A stretch of DNA of 64,000 nucleotides from Papaver somniferum (Eukaryota; Streptophyta; Magnoliopsida; Ranunculales; Papaveraceae), in assembly GCF_003573695.1 (NCBI RefSeq), contig NC_039360.1, positions 57,517,830-57,581,829 on the forward strand, read 5' to 3'. How positions within the stretch are numbered: position 1 is the first letter of the stretch; every line of letters begins with the position of its first letter. This document shows, piece after piece, positions 11,490 to 22,433 of this stretch. A program made the position numbers and the translations under genes. The notes under the pieces are model-generated. The model was not told the DNA's origin. It saw only the letters and a list, made by a program, of their open reading frames with translations, and made no database searches.

Positions 11490-13606
11490 TGTTAGAGCAT
11501 AGCTCGGTCAACCTCGCATGCATTGCTATATCAAGCATGTTTGTCAATTTAGTGATCAAAACTATAAGTCTTGATTTCTAGCCTATTATAGCTAAGTCTC
11601 AGACTAGGATAGGAAAGTGTAGTAAGCTCAAGGACTTCATGGTGATTCATCATACAACGACGAAGATCTACACAAGGAACCGTGGAACTTCATCAACAAA
11701 AAGGTATGTGAAGGATTGAACTTATCTATCACTCAAAAGTCTATCTATTCTACCTCTTACGTCTTATGAGACAAAAGTCGTATGCTATATAGACTGGATC
11801 ATACACATTTGACATTTCGATCTGAGTATTCAATGCTTATCTTTTTCTCAAAATAGTGTGTTGGTAAAGCGTTTCGCTTTGATCAGGTTTATCTTCACCT
11901 AGTGACGAAAGTCATGAAAAGTTTCAATCACTTTGAAAATTGCTTTGACGAGAAATAGTGTAACAACCATATAACGTCCTCTAATAATGTTTCAATGGTT
12001 GGAATGTGAGTTTAGATTACATAACCATGTTTTCCTTGAACCGAAGTTTTCGAACTTTGTTGATCAAGAGAAATCGGTAGGATTGTGGAATTGGCTTGCC
12101 AAGTCCGCGAACCCAGCCCGCGAACTGACGGAAGTTCTCGACCGAGAATTTCTGTTGGATTTTCCAAAACTCGTTTGTGTGCTTAGTCCGCGAAATCAGT
12201 CCGCGAACTGGCGGAAGTTCTCGTTCCTGGAATTTCTGCTGAGTTTGGAACACTCAACCGATTGTACTTAAGTCCGCGAACTTGTTTGTGATCTTAAGTG
12301 GTTATGATCTAAAGATGTGCTGGAATGCTTTATGCAAACCGTGGCTATAATGTTCATGAGTCGATTCAATCGAATCGAATCATCTTTGTTTCAATTGTGT
12401 CTTGTGTAGTACATGAGATTTCCTTGCAATTGAACAACTCTCTAACTAGTTCATCTTGAAGTTATTTGAACTAGTTGTGGTGAAGAAGAACAAGGTTAAT
12501 ATGAAATGCTCATATGGTTAACCTTTCGGGTTACTATGTTGAAAGAAAATACACGTACACGTTTGGGCATGGTTTTCACGAACCCAGTAAACGTTTACCA
12601 CAAGTGTGTGTGACAAGCTAAGTTTTCGATCTAACGGTTGAGAAATATTAGCTTGAATCTAAATCAGGTTTTCATCTAACGGTGAATAAGGATTGCTTTG
12701 TAACTAAGGAAAAACCCTGATTTGAAGGCTATATAAAGGAGAATCTAGCATTGGGAAAACTAATCCCCACACGTCCGTGTGCTACTAGTTCTCTTGCTAG
12801 AGTCGATCTCCATTAACCTTTGATTTTCTTCTCTAAAATCAGGTTAACGACATAAAGGCTTCATTGGGATTGTGAAGCCAGACCGATACTACTTTATCGT
12901 AGTTGTGTGATCTGATCTTGCATCTTCTATCGTACGAGTACAATCTTTGATTGGCTTGAGATCGTGAGAGTTCTCCGATAGGCAAGATAAAGAAGTCACA
13001 AATATATTCATCTCACTGTTTGTGATTCCTTAACAAACCGCCTGTGTATTCAGGAAGGATTGTTGAGAGGTGATTGATTAATCTAGGCTGTTCTTCAGGA
13101 ATATAAGACCGGATTATCAATTGGTTCTTGTTCACCTTGATTTCATATCATAAGACGGAACAAAACCTAGGGTTTATCTGTGGGAGACAGATTTATCCTT
13201 TGATAGACTTTTTTGTGTGAGACAAATTTTTTTATTGTTTAAAGCCTGCGATTTTGGGTCGTAACAACTATCAGTTGTGGGTAAGATAAGCTAAGGGAAT
13301 CAAGCGCGCAGTATCCTGCTGGGATCAGAGGTGTAGGGAGTGCAACTGTACCTTGTATCAGTGGGATATTGATTTGGGTTCAACTATAGTCCAGTCCGAA
13401 GTTAGTTTATAGTAGGCTAGTGTCTGTAGCGGCTTAATACAGTGTGCATTCAAGATGGACTAGGTCCCGGGGTTTTTCTGCATTTGTGGTTTCCTTGTTA
13501 ACAAAATTTCTGGTGTATGTGTTATTTATTTTCCGCATTATATTTTATATAATTGAAATAATACAGGTTGTGCGTTAAGGTCATCAATTGAAAATCCAAC
13601 ATTTGG
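11490..13606 (+). mobile_element. Copia LTR (subfamily 1), 3'-truncated, copy A
   Basis: It starts TGTTAGAGCATAGCTCGG and is near-identical to the first 2117 bp of the LTR at 25643-28015, with scattered single differences (for example at 13310 and 13577). It stops abruptly at ATTTGG (13606), where gypsy internal sequence takes over. The last 256 bp of the LTR, the primer binding site and the body are missing. TATA box TATATAAA is at 12730-12737. Several AGTCCGCGAAC words occur at 12100-12280. Confidence 0.92.
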
Positions 13607-13607
13607 A
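13604..13607. other. Rearrangement junction with TGG microhomology
   Basis: Copia LTR sequence, whose intact version continues TTTGG-TTGTTG at 27755-27765, switches to gypsy 3' sequence, whose intact version reads TATGG-AGTACAGG at 23523-23535. TGG is shared by both parents at the switch. No target-site duplication or transposon end lies here, so this is a recombination joint rather than an insertion. Confidence 0.8.
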
Positions 13608-13798
13608 GTACAGGTTTTGTGGGTATATCTCTTGTAAGCCCTCCCGAGACTATAACTCGGCCACTAGGGCCACCTAGGGGTTTAAAGGCTTATTGCATAC
13701 GCTAAATGCAATCGACGATGCCTGAGACAGTGAGTTAGGATTTTATTTTGTAGTTTTGATTTGCTCGAGGACTATCAAATAATAAGTTTGGGGGTATT
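13607..13798 (+). repeat. Gypsy internal 3' end with polypurine tract
   Basis: 192 bp nearly identical to 23528-23719. It ends in AAGTTTGGGGGTATT, a polypurine tract of the kind that primes plus-strand synthesis in Athila/Tat gypsy elements, immediately before the LTR start at 13799. Confidence 0.85.
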
Positions 13799-15368
13799 TG
13801 ATAGACGCATTTATGTGTCTAATATATCTCAATTGTATATAGTGTTAGTGCTCGATTCTATACTTATTTGGTTATTTTATTTATTTGTAGGTGTTTTTAG
13901 AAGAATAAGGATTTGCGGCGAAATTGGCTGAAAATGCGGCGTTTGGACCTCCGTTGATAGAGTGCCGGAAGCGCCCCAGAAGTGTACCGGAAGTACCCCA
14001 GAAATACCCCGGAGGAACCCCGAAAAAAGTGCGGAAAATGCCCCAGAGGACACTTGCTATACGGACCCTTGATTTTGGATAAGGGGTAACCTAATTACTA
14101 AGGGGTGACCCATTTCCAGGCAGTTGCTAAAGGGACACCAGGACTGGTTAGGGGGTAACCCATCTTCAACATTTGAAACGTAAAATTTGGCGGGAAAATA
14201 GTTCTCACGCCTGGAAGATTTTCGATATAATTGTTTGGGTAGTTTTAAGGAGATTAAAGGGCTGGAAATGTTTGGGCTTATTCTATGGACTTATAGGAAG
14301 CTAACAGGGGTGAATTGAAGGACCAGAATTGATCGTGTGGAGCAAAACAGAGCCGTGAGTCATTACGGGTTCTGTTTGATTTTAGCTATAGAAGTTACGT
14401 GGCCAGAATATCTTGTACTGGATTGCTGCTCTATCTTAGGGAGTTTTACAACCAACAGCCGCGTAGAAGAGAGTTTGACAGGAAAAGAAATACCAGATAA
14501 ATACCGTGACCTGCAGAGAAAGAAAGAGATATTTCCTTGAGATTTAACCGTGAGGTTACATATAAATAGACTCGGGATAGGTCAAAGAAAAGGGGGATCA
14601 AGAGTTTTGGGGTCGAGCAGAGACCAGAGAGAGGCTAGAGGAGCGAAGAACGGGAGCTGCAGGAAGGAGGAGTTCTGCTGCTGCTGCTGCCATTAAAGAG
14701 CACGAAGAACACGAACAACAAACACCAGAAAACAGTCGTTTATCAACAGTGACAACGACCGACCAATGAGGGTCTTAAAACAACAGCGTCAACAGCAGCA
14801 GTGAGGTATCGTTATTTACAGCAGTGGTGTTTTATCGTTCTTCTCTGGACGCTTAAAGAGGGTCGTAGTTTCACTGTATTATATTTTTCACTCTTTTAAT
14901 CATATTTTGAGCATCAAATATTTACTTTTAGAACATGATTATTATGAGTAGCTAAACCCCATTACTGGGATGATGGAGGAAACCATTCTTTATGCATGAG
15001 TAATTCTATTTAATTATTTTTTGACTATTTGCACTATTATGAGTTGTTTTATGATTTTTCTTGATTATTTGTGATTTTATCTGATGATGTATGCTTAGTC
15101 TAGGAACTCTTGATGCATCATGCTTATGATTTACATCTAATACTTTACAAAATCTATTTTTGGCAAAGAAAAGAGTCGATATTTGTTATCATTATAAGCT
15201 ATAATTGTCTAGAATTAATAGTTGATTCGCATGAGTATAAGAATTGGTGGAATCCTGAGTCCTAGTATCTCTTGATCCTGTGACAAATTGTGTATATATT
15301 TTTGTTTTAAAAATCTTTTCAAGTCCGAGTAACGAACTCTTATTTACCGCACGAAAAATACCACAACA
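13799..15368 (+). mobile_element. Gypsy LTR, second in the array
   Basis: 1570 bp, TGATAGACGC to CCACAACA, same length and almost the same sequence as the solo LTR. On its right it is followed by a primer binding site, so it acts as a 5' LTR. On its left it is preceded by a polypurine tract, so it was also a 3' LTR. TATA box is at 14561-14568. Confidence 0.93.
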
Positions 15369-16493
15369 AAATGGCGCCGCCGACGCGGACTTGTATATAG
15401 ATTTGTTTTTAGGTTTAATATTTTCTTTATTTATTATTATTTGTTCCTTTTTACGTTTCTTTTTGTGTCTTTGATTTACAGGTTCGAAGTGGAATACTAA
15501 GGACTTGGGAACAAAAATCTTAAAGCTAAAAGCTAAAAGAGAAGAAAAAAAAATAGTAGACATAATATTTTTTTTTTAGGATTTAATTTTTATTTATTAT
15601 TATTTTTTTGTATATAGATTTTATTTATTTATTTTAGAATTTGTAAATAGGCTTTATTTGTCATAATTTTTGTAATTTGTTTGGACTTTTTTTTTTATTT
15701 GGACTTTATTCTGGACTTTGGACATTATTTTTAAAACCCTACGGAAGGGTTATAAATTAAAAAAAAATTAAATACAAACTGTTTGCAGGGAAGGACGACG
15801 ATTACTATATCGTCTCGGCCCCTCGGGTTCGCACACGTCATAGGAGTCGTGGCCCGAGTCGACGACAACGGTTCATCGCCCGTCTGGTACGGGAGGTAAG
15901 TCCAATCGAAACACCCGCGAATCTCATGCAAGCGGGTTACTGTCTGCCTTAAGGTGATAATTGTTTGAGGACGAACCGGACTGTCTTTATTTTCCTAGTA
16001 AAGGGCAAGGCCTGGCCTAAACAAGATAAGGACTCGGATTTCATCACCGTTTCCTTCTTGCCCGCCTTAGGAAAACGAAACCAAACGCGAACCTAAGCCT
16101 AAAATTTTGAATAGAACGAGACCAATAGGGTAACGAGCTTAATAGGAAACTCGTTCGAAAAATATTGGTTGCTCTTTAAGCACATTTCAAAGTTCATGAT
16201 GGTTTCTGTGAGTTGAATGCGTGACTGCGCCGCCTTGTGATAGCGGTGAGGCCTTGGGTATCAAAGCTCCACTGAGCTTCCCTCGCCTCGATTCAACTTA
16301 CATTAGCTCGGATTGATTCCAGAGGGGTGTGCTCAAATTGTAACGAATTCCTTTTCGAAGGAATAGAAGCTGGTCTAGAAAACAATCTAAGTGGAGCCAT
16401 CATGCTTTTTGTTTGCTAGAAATATTTAGGTTTGTTTTGGTGGAGTCGAGTCGGCCTTGTTTGTGATTGCGTAGAATTCCCCTGCAATTAAGA
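15369..16493 (+). other. Gypsy leader with primer binding site and exon-like block
   Basis: TGGCGCCGCCGACGCGG at 15372-15388 lies three bases after the LTR and fits the TGGCGCC-type primer binding site used by Athila/Tat-like elements. The following 1.1 kb is conserved with 19561-20684. Inside it, 15789-15895 is GC-rich, bounded by a TTTGCAG acceptor and a GAG-GTAAGT donor, and open in one frame (start GKDDDYYIVSAPR). Whether it is ever spliced is unknown. Confidence 0.6.
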
Positions 16494-17778
16494 ATGTCGA
16501 ACTGGTATGATAGAAGCCAATACAATGAATATCGACCTGAATTTGAATATGGACATCATCAGTATTATGACCATAGTGAGAATAGTGGCTGGGGACGCCA
16601 ACCTTTTCAAGGTTATGGTTCATACCATGGTGAGCCCAATTACTATCCGCACGCGCATCAGTCATACGAGCAAGAAGATTATAGTACTAGTTCTTCGTCT
16701 CTAGAGGATACAATCAAACTATTGAAAAGTAGTCCTTATTATGATCCTTCAGTTCCTATTCCTTCTCTAGAAGAGACTCTCAGGAATTTAGCTGAGTCAT
16801 CACGTCAGTTAGCTGAATCGACGTATAAATTAGATGAGGTGAATAACGTATTTATGGACGAAAGAACTGCAACAACAACTGAATCTGTAGAAGATATCCT
16901 CAATAGATTAACTCAAAACTTAGATCCTACACTAAGGGAACTTTCTTTGGAAGAGACCCTTGAGAGGATAGCTGAGTCGACACGTAGACTTGAGTTAGAG
17001 ACGAATGAAAGTATTGCTCGAAATAACTTGAATTGCCAATATAGTGTATCCAATAATACCCTTGAGAATGAAGATACTTTTTCACATAATCAAGATAACG
17101 AGGTTATAATTGGTAACACTACTTATTTAGATAAGGTTCAATCATCTTCGTACTATTATGATGATGAGGATAGTAGTGATGAAGAATCTGAAACATGTAG
17201 GCATAGTAATCAGGAATCTAGTAATCCAATTGAGCTTTATAGTGATTATATTATTTCTACTTCAAATCCAAAAAACTTTTTATGATTATTCACCTATTCA
17301 AAAGGACGAGGATTTGATTAGGGATACCACCGTTTTAGACGATGTAGTTTTTCCTTTTGATTACGAAGCCGATAGTGGTTTAGAGGAACGGGTTCATTTC
17401 GAAAATACTGTTTTAGAGTCTAGCGACTTAGAAACAATAGTCTTGGAAGAAGAAGATAGACCCGTAGAGATGAGTAAAGATGCACTACCTGATAATAACT
17501 TAGAAGAATCTCTTGAATATTTTAAGGACTCTGAAGATACGGAAATTCAAGAAAAAATTAGAGGTCTATCTAGAGAAACTGAAAACTCTAAGTTTGGGGG
17601 TGATTATCACTTCCCTAGTGCCTTACCTTTAACTCTCAGAAAGTCCCCACACTTAGGACTTGACATCAATGCCTCAACCATTTTACAAGATTACTTTCAT
17701 ACTCGTTTTCCTGAACCTAGTGATGTCCATAAGGAAGTTCAGTTGTTAGAAACCCATCCTCAGTTGTTACAAGATTAA
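16494..17778 (+). pseudogene. Unrecognised gypsy internal ORF, frameshifted and truncated copy
   Basis: The ATG at 16494 (MSNWYDRSQYNEYRPEFEYG) begins a frame that is open to 17285. Then one extra base in a run near 17270 (CCAAAAAACTTTTTA, against CCAAATAATTTTTA in the sister copy) shifts the frame, and the rest is readable to 17778. Against the 583-codon sister ORF at 20685 this copy has an extra segment around SLEETLRNLAESS and is cut after KEVQLLETHP. The product is Tyr/Ser/Glu-rich with repeated LAEST-type heptads. There is no zinc knuckle, protease or RT. It occupies the gag position, but I cannot assign it to a gag family. Confidence 0.7.
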
Positions 17779-18105
17779 CGAGCGGAAGCTTTAACCAACG
17801 CCTGATTTGGGCGTTTACATATCTCCGCTTGACGGCAGGCGTACACTTTATCTCCGTCTGTTGCGGGGCGTATACTATATCAACGCATGTTGTTGAGCGT
17901 AAACTTTACCTCCGTTTGAATGGGGCGGTTGGTATATCAACGCCTGATTCCAGGCGAACAACTCAGCAAACGCTCCATCGGGCGTACAGTTTATCAACGT
18001 TTCGTTGGGGCGTAGTTTATATGGCCGCCTAGTCGTGGGACGAACTCTATACAAGCGCCCGTTGAGAAACGGAGATTATATCAACGCCCGTTGAGAAACG
18101 GAGAT
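17779..18105 (+). repeat. Degenerate tandem array of short hairpin units
   Basis: About ten units of roughly 30-37 bp, each a small inverted repeat of the form AACGCC-N(4-8)-GGCGT followed by a TA(T/C)ATCA-type spacer. The clearest is CGCCTGATTCCAGGCG at 17941-17956. The last two units (18054-18076 and 18084-18106) are near-perfect direct repeats. The array replaces the 3' end and polypurine tract that the sister internal region has. Tandem arrays in 3' untranslated regions are known in Tat/Ogre-like gypsy elements. Confidence 0.7.
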
Positions 18106-19560
18106 TGATAGATGCATTTATGTGTCTAATATAGCTCATTTGTATATATTGTTAGTACTCGATATTGTACTTATTTGGTTATTTTATGTCTTTGTAGGTG
18201 TTTTTGGAGAAATAAGCTTTTGCGGCGAAATTGGCTAAAAAGTGGTTTTTGCGCTCGTGGGAGAAAATTACTATACGGACTCTCACTTTGGATAAGGGGT
18301 AACCTAATTACTAAGGGGCACCCCATTTCAGGGCATGTACTAAAGGGACACCGGAACTGGATAGGGGGAGGTCATCTTCAAAGTTTCAAAACTGGATTTT
18401 GGCGGGAAAAAAGGCAGCAGCGTCAACAGTTTTGGATCAATGATTTGAGCGACCTAGGAGGCGATTAAATGGGCAAATTTGGTACCCACGGACTCTACAA
18501 GACATAAGGGACCTGTTAGAAGCGATTAGACCCATCTAATTGGGCTGGATAAGTCAGAAAATCCACACAAAATCAAGACAGTGCACACGGTTTCTGTTTA
18601 GGGTTTGAGATTAGTTTGAGAGATTTATGGGATATCTTGCGTGGGATATACATCAAAACAGTTGGGTAAAAGTCCTAGAAGATATTTGAGACGAGAGAAT
18701 AGCTAGAAACAGCCTGTAACGCAACAAGAAGAAGATTATTCTTCAAACAACCCGTAAAGAATAATGGAGATTTCCAAGGGGTTTGATCGAGTTTCAAGGG
18801 TATTTAAAGCCTATAAATAGTTGGTTTTATGTCAGAGAAGGGGGATGAAGAGTTTGGGGTCGAGACAGAGCCAGGAGGAGCGAAGAAGAAGGAAAAACAA
18901 CAATGTTCACCTGCTGCTGCTGCTGCCATTAAAAAGCTTCAAGAACACGAAGAACAGACTCTCCAGGGCAGACTTATTTTCAGCAGCGTCAACAGCATCA
19001 GCGAAGTGTCGCAGTTAGCTGCAGTTTTCATCTATCGTTTCTGTTGGACGTGTTTTGTGAGTCTCAGAACCACTATTTTATAACTTTTGACTCTTTTAAT
19101 CACACTTTGAACTTTGAATTAATATTTTGAGTGTGTGATTGATATGAATAGCTAAACCCCAATACTGGGATGATGGAGGAAGCCATATTTTACACATATA
19201 AAAATTATATTTAATTCTTTTATGACTTCTTGCATTTTTATTAAATGTTTTATGATTTTTTCTTAATTGATTGTCATTTCTTTTGATGGTTTATGCTTGG
19301 TCTTAGTACTTTTGATATGCCATGCTTTCGATTTACAGTTAATCTTCTAAAAATCTACCTTGGCAAGAATTAGAGTCCCTATTTTTATGTGAGCTATAAT
19401 TGTTTTGGAAATAAATATATTACTTATATGAATGATTATGGTGGAATCCTGAGTCCTAGTGTCTCTTGATCCTGTGACAATTTTGTATATATTTTTGTTT
19501 TTAAATCTATTCAAGTCCGAGCATCGAATCCGTATTTATCGCAATCGAAGTACTACAACA
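18106..19560 (+). mobile_element. Gypsy LTR, third and divergent copy
   Basis: 1455 bp, TGATAGATGC to CTACAACA, clearly related to the other LTRs but strongly diverged. It lacks the GC-rich CCGGAAG repeat of U3 and has many substitutions. A primer binding site follows at 19564. The upstream side has no polypurine tract, only the hairpin array. TATA box is at 18812-18819. Confidence 0.85.
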
Positions 19561-20684
19561 AAATGGCGCCGCCGACGCGGACTTGTATATAGATTTGTTT
19601 TTAGGTTTAATTTTTTTTTTATTTATTTATTATTATTTGTTCCTTTTTACGTTTCTTTTTGTGTCTTTGATTTACAGGTTCGAAGTGGAATACTAAGGAC
19701 TTGGGAACAAAAAGCTTAAAGCTAAAAGCTAAAAGCTAAAAGAGAAAAAAGACATAATTTTTTAGGATTTAATTTTATTTTTATTATTATTTTTATTTAT
19801 TTTTGTATATAGCTTTTATATATTTTTTTTTTAGAATTTGTAAATAGGCTTTATTTTTCATAATTTTTGTAATTTTTGGACTTTTTATTTGGACTTTATT
19901 CTGGACTTTGGACATTATTTTTAAAAACCCTACGGAAGGGTTATAAATTAAAAAAAAATTAAATACAAACTGTTTGCAGGGAAGGACGACGATTACTATA
20001 TCGTCTCGGCCCCTCGGGTTCGCACACGGCATAGGAGTCGTGGCCCGAGTCGACGACAACGGTTCATCGCCCGTCTGGTACGGGAGGTAAGTCCAATCGA
20101 AACACCCGCGAATCTCCTGCAAGCGGGTTACTGTCTGCCTTAAGGTGATAATTGTTTGAGGACGAACCGGACTGTCTTTATTTTCCTAGTAAAGGGCAAG
20201 GCCTGGCCTAAACAAGATAAGGGTTCGGATTTCATCACCGTTCCCTTCTTGCCCGCCTTAGGAAAACGAAACCTAACGCGAACCCAAGCTTAAAATTTGG
20301 AATAGAACGAGACCGATAGGGTAACGAGCTTAAATAGGAAACTCGTTCGAAAAATATTGGTTACTCTTTAAGCACACTCCAAAGTTCATGATGGTTTCTG
20401 TGAGTTGAATGCGTGACTGCGTCGCCTTGTGATAGCGGTGAGGCCTTGGGTATCAAAGCTCCACTGAGCTTCCCTCGCCTCGATTCAACTTACATTAGCT
20501 CGGATTGATTCCAGAGGGGTGTGCTCAAATTGTAACGAATTCCTTTTCGAAGGAATAGAAGCTGATCTAGAAACAATCTAAGTGGAGCCATCATGCTTTT
20601 TGTTTGCTAGAAATCTTTAGGTTTGCTTTGGTGGAGTCGAGTCGGCCTTGTTTGTGATTGCGTAGAATTCCCCTGCAATTAAGA
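19561..20684 (+). other. Gypsy leader, second copy
   Basis: Starts with the same TGGCGCC-type primer binding site (19564) and is about as long as, and close in sequence to, 15369-16493. The exon-like block with TTTGCAG and GAG-GTAAGT borders recurs at 19980-20086 with the same 107-bp length and apparently one substitution (GTCATAG to GGCATAG). Confidence 0.6.
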
Positions 20685-22433
20685 ATGTCGAACTGGTATG
20701 ATAGAAGCCAATACAATGAATATCGACCTGAATTTGAATATGGACATCATCAGTATTATGACCATAGTGAGAATAGTGGCTGGGGACGCCAACCTTTTCA
20801 AGGTTATGGTTCATACCATGGTGAGCCCAATTACTATCCACACGCGCATCAGTCATACGAGCAAGAAGATTATAGTACTAGTTCTTCGTCTCTAGAGGAT
20901 ACAATCAAACTATTGAAAAGTAGTCCTTTTTATGATCCTTCTGATAATTCCTCTTTACTAGAGTCAACACGTAAGTTAGCTGAGTCGACGCGTAAGTTAG
21001 CTGATATGAATAGTATAATTATAGACGAAAGAACTACAATAATGAGTGAACCTTCTTTAGAAGACCACCTCAAGCGGATAGCTGAGACGAACGAAAGAAT
21101 TGCTCGAAATTACTTGAATTGCCAATATAGTGTATCTAATAATACCCTTGAGAATGAAAATAGTTATTTACATAATCAAGATATCAAGGTTAGAATTGGT
21201 AGCACTACTTGTTTTGATGAGGTTCGATCTTTTTCATGTTATAATGATAATTATGATGAGGATAGTATTGATGAAGAACATGAAATATGTAGGAATAGTG
21301 ATCAGGAAGCTAGTAATCCAATTGAGCTTTATAATGATTATATTATTTCTACTTCAAATCCAAATAATTTTTATGATTATTCACCTATTCAAGAGGACGA
21401 GGATTTGATTAGGAATACCACCGTTTTAGACGATGTAGTATGTCCTGTTTACGAATCCGATAAAGGTTTAGAGGAACCGGTTTATCTTGAGACTACTGTT
21501 TTCGAGTCGAACGATTTAGAAACTGTAATCGATGATGGTTTGGAGGAACGGTTTTACCCTGAGAATACTGTTTCAGAGTCGTACGATTTAGAAACAATAG
21601 TCTTAGATGAACTCGTTGAGATTAATAAGGATACACCGCAAGATTACAACTTAGAAGAATCAATTGCCCATTTTCAGGAATCTGATGACCTAGAAATTAG
21701 GGAGATTGTGGCTAGTCTAACTAGAGACACTGAAAACTCTAAGTTTGGGGGTGATTATCACTTTCCTAGTGCTTTACCTTTAACTCTCAGAAAGTCCCCT
21801 CACATAGGACTTGATATCCATGCCTCAACCATCTTACAAGATTATCTTCATACTAGGTTTCCCGAACCTAATGATGTCATGAAAAAAGTTCAGTCGTTAG
21901 AAACCCATCCTCTGGTTGATGTGGTTTTCCCAGGCTATGATACCCAGATTGACTTTGTTTTCCCACCAAATACTTTTCTTCCAATTGTGGGAACGTATAG
22001 ATTTCAAATGTGTCACTTATTAAGTTCTGAGACTAAGCCTAAGTACTTTAGGAAATTAGAATCGACACATTTGCTTCAGAATGACCACTACTCTAACTGT
22101 GGTCCACTATGTAAGTCATACCTAATTGACTTAGAGGATCCTAAATTATTTAGGTTATTTTGTGATTCCAGGTTCTTATCTGAGTTTTTCCAGACTCTAG
22201 GACCTAATAATTTGGATCCTACCTATGAGGAAATGCATCCGAGGAAAATAGTCTATTTAGACCCCTTCATAGAACCTGAACCTGAACCGCAATTAGCGAT
22301 AGTTATCCAGAAACTAGGTAAGGGCATGCTAGTCTTGTACATTTTCTTGGTTCACTGCAGTTTCCTTTTGTCAGCTCTTTTTGGTTTTAAAGACCCACGG
22401 TTATTCCGGCTACTGTTATACGGTTCGAGTTGA
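20685..22433 (+). CDS. Unrecognised 582-residue ORF of a pol-less gypsy element
   Basis: Intact frame from the ATG at 20685 (MSNWYDRSQYNEYRPEFEYG) to a TGA at 22431-22433; an upstream in-frame extension lacks an ATG. The N-terminal 70 residues are rich in Tyr, His, Gly and Pro. Residues about 75-150 contain SLEDTIKLLKSS and two LAESTRKLA-type heptads that look amphipathic. The centre is acidic. The C-terminal third has KFGGDYHFPSALPLTLRKS, a Cys/His-bearing stretch (QMCHLL ... NCGPLCKSYL) and a hydrophobic LVLYIFLVHCSFLLSALFGF near the end, which could be a membrane segment. No gag zinc knuckle, protease, RT or integrase is present. It lies where gag should be. Function unknown; possibly a degenerate Tat gag C-terminus fused to other sequence. 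Confidence 0.6.
   Translation: MSNWYDRSQYNEYRPEFEYGHHQYYDHSENSGWGRQPFQGYGSYHGEPNYYPHAHQSYEQEDYSTSSSSLEDTIKLLKSSPFYDPSDNSSLLESTRKLAESTRKLADMNSIIIDERTTIMSEPSLEDHLKRIAETNERIARNYLNCQYSVSNNTLENENSYLHNQDIKVRIGSTTCFDEVRSFSCYNDNYDEDSIDEEHEICRNSDQEASNPIELYNDYIISTSNPNNFYDYSPIQEDEDLIRNTTVLDDVVCPVYESDKGLEEPVYLETTVFESNDLETVIDDGLEERFYPENTVSESYDLETIVLDELVEINKDTPQDYNLEESIAHFQESDDLEIREIVASLTRDTENSKFGGDYHFPSALPLTLRKSPHIGLDIHASTILQDYLHTRFPEPNDVMKKVQSLETHPLVDVVFPGYDTQIDFVFPPNTFLPIVGTYRFQMCHLLSSETKPKYFRKLESTHLLQNDHYSNCGPLCKSYLIDLEDPKLFRLFCDSRFLSEFFQTLGPNNLDPTYEEMHPRKIVYLDPFIEPEPEPQLAIVIQKLGKGMLVLYIFLVHCSFLLSALFGFKDPRLFRLLLYGSS

Noticed and set aside
11987..12271. 94-codon plus-strand ORF with an exact copy at 26140-26424
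   Set aside because: It lies inside the copia LTR across the GTCCGCGAAC words; the copy is explained by the segmental duplication, and the third LTR at 32.6 kb does not keep the frame.
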